Assembly: GCF_047675955.1 (NCBI RefSeq)
Contig: NC_132923.1
Span: forward strand, 91,695,137-91,759,136
Origin: Chlorocebus sabaeus
Taxonomy: Eukaryota; Chordata; Mammalia; Primates; Cercopithecidae
Reading direction: 5' to 3'
DNA: 64,000 nucleotides
The notes beneath the pieces were generated by a model. The model ran no database searches and was not told the DNA's origin. It was given only the letters and a program-made list of their open reading frames with translations. A program made the position numbers and the translations under genes. Below are positions 55,641 through 64,000 of this stretch, in pieces (the first letter of the stretch is position 1; each line of letters begins with the position of its first letter).

Positions 55641-55929
55641 TGGAGAATTTGTCTCATTGCCCATAGAGACATATGTGGATTAGAACCTGGGCACTGAGGG
55701 ATGACCTGGAAGCTCTGGACTCCTTGGAGTGACAGGGCATAGAAGACATTATGAAATTAGTTCTGAAAGTCTCAAGGCATAGTGAAGTTGTGAGTGTTGA
55801 GCAAAGGGAAGATCAGGAGTCATGCTAGGATTATACAGAATCCTGGGTTCCTTCTGTTCATCTTGCAAATGGCGATGTGGAAGTTTAGGTGATGTTATCT
55901 AAGTTATATAAAGGTCTGGGTCTTTCCCT
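55641..55929. other. unassigned DNA
   Basis: May include further L2-related sequence ('gggatgacctggaagctctg'); no gene seen. Confidence 0.35.
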
Positions 55930-56210
55930 GGGTTATTGTTGATAGGTTTATTAAGTACTGATCATGGGCAAGATCTTGTGGGATAACTGAAAGTAATATA
56001 CCAGACTTCATTTTCTTCTTCCTTTCAAGGAACTCACTATCTGGTCGACAAGACAAATGTATAGAAAAATAATTATGATATAAAACAATGTAATAAGAGT
56101 AGTAGTAGAAATGTAAATGTGCTAAAGGATCACAGAAGGCAAGAATAATTGCAAAGAGTTAAGGGTATGGGGGCAGAAAGGGGAGATGGAAGGTGGATAG
56201 AGGAAAGATA
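55930..56210 (-). mobile_element. L2-type LINE fragment
   Basis: 'taggtttattaagtactgat', 'tttcaaggaactcactatct', 'gacaagacaaatgtatagaa' fit the same L2-related pattern, diverged. Confidence 0.55.
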
Positions 56211-56947
56211 AAATTTCAGCAAGCAGAAATTGTAGTAAATGCATTCTAAGCAAATGAACATCTTTATTTGGATACCTTTCTTCTGCCTCAAACTCAGCAT
56301 GTCTGAAGCCTCAGATTTTTGACAAACTCAGATCTTTCTCCCTATTTCCCTATATATAGTCATTCTCCCATATAGACAAACTATGAACCTTATAACCATC
56401 TTCTCTCTCTCTCAAATAGTAATGACAATGAATACCACTTACTGATTAATTGTAATAATACCGTGTAGATGTTTTACATACATGATCATGCAACTGGTAT
56501 GATCTGCCTCACAACATTCAGAGTGAAAATGCAATCTATCTCTTATTTTTCTAATTTAAATTAAACAATCCCAATCCCTATATACTATATTTAGCAGAGA
56601 TCAGTATTATCCTTTCCTATGTATTATCTGTAATACAGTCATTTTCCTTTCCCCTGTATTGTCTGAAAACTTCAGAGAATTTGTTCATTCCAGACAGAAG
56701 GTGTATCTGATTTCTGCTTCTAAGTAAGGAAGAATCTTGGTTGGTGACTCACAGTCTGCTATTGCTGTTCTTTGTTGCCAGGTGTACAGATGTCAAACAC
56801 TTATCCCCACTGTCTGATGCTACTGGTCCCTACACAGCAAAATTTCACTACTCCATCTTTTGGCAAAGGCCAGTAAGGTCTTTTTAAATGAAGATGACTC
56901 TATAGACAAGTATATTCTCTTAGTACTCCAATTGATTAGGGTTTTAA
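56211..56947. other. unassigned DNA with a MIR-like patch
   Basis: 56425-56530 resembles MIR ('ataccacttactgattaatt', 'tgttttacatacatgatcat'). An L2-like phrase is at 56286-56310 ('cctcaaactcagcatgtctg'). The remainder is unique. Confidence 0.4.
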
Positions 56948-57684
56948 AAACATTTTTCTTTCTTTAATAATAAATTAACTTTAGCTTACTTTAACCTTTA
57001 AAATTTGTTTTTAACTTTTCGCCCTTTTGTAATAACACTTAGCTTGAAGCACAAATTGTACAGGTCTAAAAAAATTTCCTTCTTCATCTTTATTCTATAA
57101 GCTTTTTTCTATTTTTATTTTTAAAAACTTTTACTTTGTACACTTTTTTGTTAAAAATGAAGACACAAAGATACACATTAGCCTAGGCCTACACAGGGTC
57201 AGGATCAATATCACTGTCTTCCGCCTCTTTATCCTGTCCCATTGGAAGGTCTTCAGGGACAATAACATGCATGGAGCTGTCATGTAGGGTAACAGTTCCT
57301 TCCTCTGAAATGCTTTTTGAAGAACCTGCTCGATACTGTTTTACAGTTAACTTTTAAAATATAACTAGGAGTACACTCAAAAATAATGATTAAAAAGTAT
57401 AGTACAGAGTAAATACCTAATCTAGTAACATAGTTGTTCATTATAATTATCAAGTGTTATGTACTATACATAATTGTATGTGCTATACTTATGTGTGACT
57501 GGTAGTTTAGTAGGTCTGTTTATACTAGCATTACCACAAGCACATGAAGCTTTACACCATGATGTTATGACAGCTATGATGTCACTAAGTGACAGGAATT
57601 TTTCAGCTTCATTATAATCATACAGGACCACCATTATACATGCGACCCCCGTTGACCAAATTGTTGTTATGCAGCACGTGACTG
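56948..57684 (-). mobile_element. Tigger1-like (pogo family) DNA transposon, 3' part
   Basis: The right end reads 'gttatgcagcacgtgactg' followed by TA, a Tigger-type inverted terminus at a TA target. Inward lie 'gaccaccattatacatgcga', 'gatgtcactaagtgacagga', 'gtcaggatcaatatcactgt' and 'cattggaaggtcttcaggga'. The last two are the C-terminal transposase region in reverse. The other terminus is missing. Subfamily by recall. Confidence 0.7.
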
Positions 57685-57714
57685 TATTTGTTTTAATATA
57701 ATTTAAAACATATA

Positions 57715-57919
57715 GCAAAGTTGTAAGAATAGTATAGAGATGCCAACAACAAATGTGAGGATGTGGAGCAACTAGACCTCTCCTCTCGTACCTTCGTAGT
57801 GGAAATGGTCCAAACCACTTTGGAAAAAGGTCTGGCAGTTTCTTATGAAACAACATATGCAACTACATATGACCCAGCACTTCCACTCGTAGGTATTTAT
57901 CAGTAGAAATAAAACATGT
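57715..57919 (+). mobile_element. L1M, part 1
   Basis: 'atgtgaggatgtggagcaac', 'aaaccactttggaaaaaggt', 'gacccagcacttccactcgt': old L1M ORF2 C-terminus, split by an Alu. Confidence 0.78.
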
Positions 57920-58241
57920 TGGCCAGGCATGGTGGCTCATCCCTGTAATCCCAGCACTTTGGGAGGCCAAGGTGGACAGATCACTTGAGGTCAGGAGTTT
58001 GAGACCAGCCTGGTCAACGTGGTAAAACCCTGTCTCTACTAAAAATACAAAAGTTAGCCTGGCGTGGTGGTAGGTGCCTGTAATCCCAGCTACTTGGGAG
58101 TCTGAGGCAGGAGAATGGCTTGAACCCGGGAGGCAGAGCTTACAGTAAGCTGAGATTGCACCACTGCATTCCAGCCTGGCAGCCTGGGTGACAGAGCGAA
58201 ACTCTGTCTCAAAAAAATAATAATAAAATAAAAAAGACATG
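57920..58241 (+). mobile_element. AluS in L1M
   Basis: Complete Alu with an AATAAT-rich tail and 8-bp flanking repeats 'aaacatgt' (57912-57919 and 58242-58249). Confidence 0.9.
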
Positions 58242-58347
58242 AAACATGTCCACAGAAAAACCATGTATAGTAGCATAAATTGGAAATATCATCATTAGGG
58301 GAATACTTAAACAAACTATGATAGATTCATACAGTGGACTACTGATT
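58242..58347 (+). mobile_element. L1M, part 2
   Basis: 'gtatagtagcataaattgga', 'agattcatacagtggactac' continue the L1M up to a truncated Alu. Confidence 0.72.
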
Positions 58348-58593
58348 AGCAGGCTGGCACAATGATAACTCACTGCAGCCTCAACCTCCCAGGTTCAGGC
58401 AGTCCTCCCACCTCAGTCTGCCGAGTAGTTGGGACTACAGGCACACACCACCATGCTTGACTAATTTTTTTTTGGTAGAGACAGGGTCTTCGTATGTTGC
58501 TCAGGCTGGCCTTGAACTCCTGGCCTCAAATGATCCTCCCACCTTGGCCTCCTAAAGTGCTGGGATTACAGGTGTAAGCCACCTCACCTGGCC
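58348..58593 (-). mobile_element. Alu, A-tail end missing
   Basis: Reverse AluJ-like sequence starting at 'aggctggcacaatgataact', without a T-run or the first bases of that end; it ends 'gccacctcacctggcc'. Confidence 0.85.
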
Positions 58594-59046
58594 TGCAGTT
58601 TTTTATTATGAGTGTGGTTGAACATCTTTTCATATGTGTAAGGACCATTTAAAAATTGAATGCATTTTAATGTCTTTCCTTGTAAATTATCTGTTCATGT
58701 CTTTCCCCTATTGTTTTCTTTCAGTATTTAAAAGGGATTTGTGAGGGGTTTTGCCTCACATTTTAGAAGGAATCTTGTTTTTTTCTCTCAGTTTTTAAAA
58801 GGAACTTCCATTTTTGTTATTTGTCCTCTTGATTTTTATAAGTTAAGTAGCAATTTGTTGTCTTTTGACTTTATGTTATTTGGAGCCATAGAAGAATTTT
58901 TGTTTTTGTTACCATTTTTATATAGCCAAATATAACAGTCTTTTCTTTAATTCATCTGGATTTTGCATAATAATTAGAAAACTTCTACCCACATCTAGGT
59001 TGTAGAGAAACTTTTCTATGTTTTCTACTAGTACTTATTAGTTTCC
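58594..59046 (-). mobile_element. old L1M fragment
   Basis: 'ttgaacatcttttcatatgt', 'attatctgttcatgtctttc', 'ttgtcttttgactttatgtt', 'attcatctggattttgcata' are reverse L1M ORF2 motifs. Much of the region between is lost. Confidence 0.7.
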
Positions 59047-59345
59047 TTTTTTTTTTTTTTTGTTTTTGTTTTTGAGACGGAGTCTCACTCTGTTGCCCAG
59101 ACTGGAGTGCAGTAGCATCTTCTCAGCTTACTGTAAACTCTGCCGCCTGGGTTCAAGCTGTCCTCCTGCCTCAGCCTCCTGAGTAGCTAGGACTACAGGC
59201 ACACACCATCACACCCAACTAATTTTTATATTTTTAGTAGAGACGGGGTTTCATCATTTGGCCAGGCTGGTCTCAAGCTCCTTACCTCAGGTGATCCACC
59301 CACTTCGACCACCCAAAGTGCTGGGATTACAAGCATGAGCCACCA
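59047..59345 (-). mobile_element. Alu, first half of a fused pair
   Basis: Reverse Alu from the T-run to 'gcatgagccaccactc', where it fuses to a second Alu before finishing its terminal bases. Confidence 0.85.
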
Positions 59346-59573
59346 CTCATTGCAACCACTGCCCCCTAGATTCAAGCGATCCTTCAACCTCAGCCTCCCT
59401 AGTAGCTGGAACCACAGGCGTGTGCCATCACGTTGGCTATTTTTTTGTCTTTTTAGTAGAGGTGAAGTTTTGTCATGTTGCCTAGGCTGATCTTGAACTC
59501 CTGAGCTCAAGTGATCACCCACCTCAGCCTCCCAAAGTGCTGGGATTACAGGTGTGAGCCACCGCTCCTGGCC
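59346..59573 (-). mobile_element. Alu, second half of a fused pair
   Basis: Starts in the middle of an Alu ('attgcaaccactgccccc') and runs to the normal end 'gccaccgctcctggcc'. It is in the same orientation as the preceding Alu, with no unique DNA between. Confidence 0.85.
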
Positions 59574-59799
59574 TATTTATGCCTTTTATCATGCCCACAA
59601 TGACCTTTTCTTTAACTTAATGTTTTACTGTGTGGTTTGTCCATTTTAAATGGTATCCTTTGAATCACACTATTACCTTTACCATAGTTAATGATCTTTT
59701 TTTACTTTACACTTTCTTTTTTTCTTCATAGAACATATATGATATTAATACACTACTTTTAAGTTCTAATTTGAAAAAATATAGAAGCTTTTCCTTATT
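59574..59799. other. unique DNA, nothing recognised
   Basis: Short AT-rich stretch between Alus; may contain decayed L1M. Confidence 0.4.
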
Positions 59800-60103
59800 T
59801 TTTTTTTTTTTTTTTTTTTTGAGACGGAGTCTCGCTCTGCCGCCCAGGCTGGAGTGCAGTGGCCCGATCTCAGCTCACTGCAAGCTCCGTCTCCTGGGTT
59901 CGTGCCATTCTCCTGCCTCAGCCTCCCGAGTAGCTGGGACTACAGGCGCCCACCACCTCGCCTGGCTAGTTTTTTTGTATTTTTTAGTAGAGACGGGGTT
60001 TCACCATGTCAGCCAGGATGGTCTTGATCTCCTGACCTCGTGATCCGCCCGTCTCGGCCTCCCAAAATGCTGGGATTACAGGCTTGAGCCACCATGCCCG
60101 GCC
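59800..60103 (-). mobile_element. young AluY, Old World monkey type
   Basis: Reverse Alu with 'ctcgcctggctagttttttt', 'cccgtctcggcctccc' and 'ggcttgagccaccatg'. T-run of 24 at the left. The target duplication is not clear because both flanks are T-rich. Confidence 0.93.
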
Positions 60104-60811
60104 TGTTTTTTATTGAGAATAAATTCACGCAACACAGCCATTTTAAAGTTTAGTGGCATTTGGTGCATTCAAAATGTTATGCAACCACTACCTCTCTCAA
60201 AACTTTTTCATCATCCCAGGAGAATATCCTATACCCATTAAGTAATTATTCCCCATTTCCCTCTTCATGCATCCCTTGGCAACCTCTAATCTACTTTCTG
60301 TCTCTATGGATTTGCTTATTCTGGATATTTCATGTAAAAGGAATCTTAACAATATGTGATCTTTTATGTCTGGTTTCTTCCTCTTAGCGTAATGTTTTTG
60401 AGGTTTATCAAAGTTGTAGCATGCATCAGCAGTTTATTCCTTTTTATGACTGGATAATATTCCATTGTGTAAATATGCCACAATTTGTTTATCCATTCAT
60501 CAGTTGATGGACAGTGGGTTGTTTCCGTCTTTTGGCTATTACACATTTCTGAGTAGTCGTGTGTTTTCATTTCTCTTGGTTATATACCTAGGAGTAGAAT
60601 AGCTGGTTCATATGGTAATTGTGTTCAACATTTTAAGGAACTGGCAAACTGTTTTCCACAGTAGCTGTACCATTTTACATACTTACTAGCAATGTCACAA
60701 GGGTTCCTATTTCTCCTGATCCTCGTCAATCCTTGATGGTTTCTGGTGTTTTTATTATAGCCATCCTAGTGGGTGTGAAATGGTATCTCATTGTGGTTAT
60801 TTGCATTTTCT
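60104..60811 (-). mobile_element. L1M, 3' UTR and ORF2 end
   Basis: 'attgagaataaattcacgca', 'ctactttctgtctctatgga', 'taggagtagaatagctggtt', 'atagccatcctagtgggtgt': reverse L1M, interrupted by an AluY and resuming at 61114. Confidence 0.88.
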
Positions 60812-61113
60812 CTTTTTTTTTTTTTTTTTTTGAGATGGAGTCTGTCTCTGTCACCCAGGCTGGAGTGCAGTGGCCAGATCTCAGCTCACTGCAATCTCTG
60901 CCTCTTGGGTTTACACCGTTCTCCTGCCTCAGCCTCCCGAGTAGCTGGGACTACAGGCGCCCGCCACCTCGCCCGGCTAGTTTTTTGTATTTTTTAGTAG
61001 AGACGGGGTTTCACCGTGTTAGCCAGGATAGTCTCGATCTCCTGACCTCGTGATCCACCCGTCTCGGCCTCCCAAAGTGCTGGGATTACAGGCTTGAGCC
61101 ACTGCGCCCAGCC
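60812..61113 (-). mobile_element. young AluY, Old World monkey type
   Basis: 'ctcgcccggctagttttttg', 'ggcttgagccactgcgc'. Perfect 10-bp target duplications 'tgcattttct' at 60802-60811 and 61114-61123. Confidence 0.95.
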
Positions 61114-61170
61114 TGCATTTTCTTAATGATTGATGTAACTATCTTTTCAAAATGGTTACTGCCCATTCGT
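61114..61170 (-). mobile_element. L1M, continuation
   Basis: A short piece of the L1M past the AluY ('aatgattgatgtaactatct'), ending at the next Alu. Confidence 0.65.
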
Positions 61171-61476
61171 GTATCTTTTTTTTTTTTTTTTTAAAGAGAT
61201 AGGGTCTCACTTTGTTGCCCAGGCTGGAGTACAGTAGTGTGATCAGAGCTCATTGCAGCCTTGAACTCCTGGGCTCGAACAATCCTCCTGCCTTAGCCTT
61301 CTGAGTAGCTGGGATTACAGGTGTACACCACCATGTCCAGCTAATATTTAAATTTTTTTGTAGAAATGTGGTCTTGCTATGTTTCCTGGGCTGATCTTTA
61401 AACCCTGGCCTCAAGTGGTCCTCCCAGTTTGGCCTCCCAAAGCTGGGGTTATAGGTGTGAGCCACCATGCTCAGAC
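61171..61476 (-). mobile_element. AluJ
   Basis: Reverse AluJ ('cattgcagccttgaactcct', 'gtcttgctatgtttcctggg') with a T-run. Confidence 0.9.
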
Positions 61477-62084
61477 TGTATGTTCCTTTAGTCCCTTTTA
61501 TATGGTAGTGTAAAAGTTGATGGATTAATTTTTGTTTCAGCATAATTTATATGGAAAAATGAACAAAGTATTATTTTATAAAGAATGTGATAAACTTGAA
61601 ATAGATTTATTATGAAGATAGATGTTATTTTTCAATATAAACAAATATTTAACTCTGTTTTCTGTATTCCCATGTGGATGCAATGGGTAATGAGCCTGTT
61701 ATAGATAAATGAAAGGAAGATTTAACTCATATGCTACAGTTATATATGTTCTTTCATCCTTAACTCCATGATTTAATTTGGTTACCTTAATGTATTTTGT
61801 TAGGAAGGTTTTAAAAAGCTATAGATCAGTCTCTTGATAGTGTTTTGTAACATGTATGCCAATATGTGAAATTACTTTCATCCATCAGGTATAAATTTAA
61901 CAACGATATAGTGTTTATGTATGCCTTATGTGAGCATAATCATTCCATAAAGATTTGTGCTAAATTATATATTCAGTTGATGACATTTATCATGAAGCCT
62001 GAAAACGCAGTATGATTTTCAGTTGGTAGATTATTTTACTGTGTTTGTACATGTAACAATCATGTTTTTGTTTTCCTTTTAGTT
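61477..62084. other. unique AT-rich DNA
   Basis: No repeat or gene recognised. Confidence 0.5.
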
Positions 62085-62370
62085 TTAGAGACAAGGTCTT
62101 GCTCTGTTGACCAGGCTAGCGTGATGTGGTACGATCCTAGCCCACTGCAGCCTCAAACTCCTAGACTCAAGCAACCCTCCTGCATCAGTCTCAGTTAGGA
62201 CTATAGATGTGCCACCATGCCCTGCTAATTAAAAAAAAAATTTTTTTTTTGTAGAGATGGAGTCTTACTGTATTGCCCAGGCTGGTCTCAAACTCCTGGC
62301 CTCAAGAAGTCCTGGCGTCTTGGCCTCTTAAAGTGCTGGGCTTACAAGGCATGAGCCGCCAGGCCCAGCC
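62085..62370 (-). mobile_element. very old Alu (AluJ)
   Basis: Strongly diverged reverse Alu with the right-arm phrase 'ctcagttaggactatagatg' (deleted bases) and an A/T hairpin-like 'aaaaaaaaaattttttttt' in the middle. It ends 'gccgccaggcccagcc'. Confidence 0.82.
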
Positions 62371-64000
62371 ACAATTATTAATATGTATTTTGAAGAGTTT
62401 TGTTGTTGTTGTTATTTCCTTAAGCAGCTGTGATCTTATGGTATGTTGATACAAATTGAAGGAAGAAAAAAATTAGTATAAATATTACAGGACAAGTACT
62501 ATAAGAAAAAGTGTCTGTATTTGGTATATTATAAAGGGTTCAGTATCTACCTTTGAGAAATGAATATTAACTATTCGAGGGAGGCTATTACTGTGTATAG
62601 CTTTGTCTGCTCCTTTTAGAGAAACTTCATGATGCTCTAGAATATGCCGTTAGTTACAAAGCTTTGGATCTCACAAAAGCCTGAATACATCTTTGATTGG
62701 TTATATATTAAAGGAAATAGCCCACAGCATGGTGCCAGACAAGTGCAGAGCCCAACCAATTTGATCCTTAAGCAGGGAGAAGAATTCTATTCACTATTAA
62801 GAGGTTAGATTATAAAATGTAGCAATTATTTCGGTCTAAATTGGTTTACAGCTATTTTTTTTTTTCAATGAAACTTCTCTTCAAATTGCATGGCAAGAAG
62901 ACAGTTTTCATTTTGATGACCTTTTTTGCATTATGTTTTTCTTCAAGTCTTCCCACCCTACCCTTTGGCCTAGTCTATTTAGTGTTCAAATCTGAATCAT
63001 AATGTGCATCTGGAGGGATCCTGAATCATGTGACTGACTGAAGTGTCTCATCATTTATGAGCACTCTTTGAAGGTCTAATTTTGATGTAGTATTTGGTTA
63101 TATCATGAATAAATGTGTTCCCTCTCTTGATGGCTTTATGGGTTTGTGCATATGTAACATTATTTTTTCTCTTTTTATCCATATACAATTTTTTTGTGTT
63201 TTTAAATTACAAAATGGAAGAAAGAATGACAGCCACATTGGGCCTTGACAGAGATCCTTTCACTTGAAGGACCACTCCTGTAATGAATGATTTTGATTCA
63301 AGTGAATATTCATATATTTCTCTGAGTCTCATTTATATGAAATGACAGATTGCAAACCATTTTGTTTGATTACATTCCTTTCACCTTCATTATCTTTTAT
63401 GTCTATTTAAACTCTGGATTTGCCGTATCCATCTTGACCCTCCCCCACATCTCTCTGTTTTTATTTTTTTTTATTGCAATTTTCCTCTTTTCTGTGGGCA
63501 TTCACAGATTGTTTTTGGAGTTCATTAAAAAGGAAGTGTGTTGTCTGGGTAGAAAATTACATTTGCATGTTTGAGAGGGGCCTAAGAGCTTTTGTGGGGT
63601 TTGGCATAGATCTTGTGTTTTTTGGGGGTGTGGGTGATGAGAAAAGGGAAGAGTAAGAAGAAGGGGTTTTTAGAAAGGAGAAAAGTAAGAAATGTTGAGA
63701 TTATTTCTCCTATCCCCATTTTTTTCTTTCCATATTATTTATGTCCAACTGGTTTCTTCCTTTTTTTCTGCATGTATAAACCACTTAACTAACAATGGAA
63801 CAGATTAAGAGGTCTTTCTTAGAACTGTATTTGAATGCACAGTTGTGTTCTGCAAAGCAGAAAATGTTTTCTATATGGTAATTCTACACTTACAAGTGAA
63901 GCTGGCAAGTTGATAAATACATCTATCTGTCTATCTCTTTTCCTTTGTGGTAATTGGAGGGAAATTTTTAGAAAGTTGTCTCTTGAATTAGTATGACATT
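62371..64000. other. low-repeat DNA at right edge
   Basis: 1.6 kb with no recognisable transposable element. Contains a short TGT repeat at about 62402-62411. No coding frame with family resemblance; the frames at 63350-63656 are chance overlaps. Confidence 0.5.

Noticed and set aside
57464..57862. 132-codon minus-strand frame
   Set aside because: It spans a Tigger1-like remnant and an L1M fragment, so it joins unrelated repeats.
1..64000. tRNA, snRNA, 7SK, Y RNA or microRNA-like genes
   Set aside because: I looked for the start motifs of U1, U6, Y RNA and common tRNAs and found none outside Alu sequence; short hairpin genes cannot be excluded by eye.

Overview
This is a stretch of primate nuclear DNA, most likely from an Old World monkey. 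Four of the youngest Alu copies (5538-5840, 25070-25378, 59800-60103, 60812-61113) carry the AluY variants typical of cercopithecids ('ggcttgagcc' near the element start, 'cccgtctcgg' and 'ctagtttttt' instead of the ape forms). The base composition is AT-rich and CpG-poor. I found no host exon, tRNA, snRNA, CpG island or recognisable host coding sequence. The window reads as intergenic or deep intronic DNA, with well over half made of transposable elements. Apart from the ORF1 frame of one L1, the open frames are Alu or LINE reading frames or chance frames.

Layout. 1-3903: low-repeat AT-rich DNA. 3904-9988: an MLT1 LTR, Alus, and an old L1M broken by a nearly full-length Hsmar2-type mariner (6630-7932) and by an unclassified LTR-like block (about 8270-8690). 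9989-20480: MIRs, L1M pieces, Alus, a second MLT1 LTR and a mosaic L1 with a tiny L1 nested in it. 20480-29157: a decayed LINE, many Alus (one holding a patch copied from 1.2 kb away), MIR and L2 pieces.

29337-35460 (L1-A): a full-length L1 on the minus strand that split an Alu. Its ORF1 frame is intact (337 codons) and its ORF2 is broken. 36200-39225: an L1MA with a three-armed Alu, then MIRs. 39237-42069 (L1-C): a 5'-truncated L1 on the plus strand inside a MIR, with an 11-bp target duplication. 43950-48655: a four-layer nest of L2, L1-D, L1-E and Alu. 48876-55044 (L1-B): a second full-length minus-strand L1, whose ORF2 stays in one frame from end to end and is interrupted only by two nonsense codons.

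55061-64000: L2 fragments, a Tigger1-type remnant, L1M pieces, fused and young Alus, and low-repeat DNA at the right edge.

There is no operon-like or defence-like system here. The most interesting points are: the same Asp-to-Glu change in the reverse transcriptase active site of two independent L1 insertions (L1-B and L1-C); the near-intact frames of L1-A ORF1 and L1-B ORF2; the templated insertion inside the Alu at 22717-23033; the unclassified LTR-like block; and the insertion stratigraphy. Repeat family names were assigned by reading and recall, without a library search, so subfamily labels are tentative.
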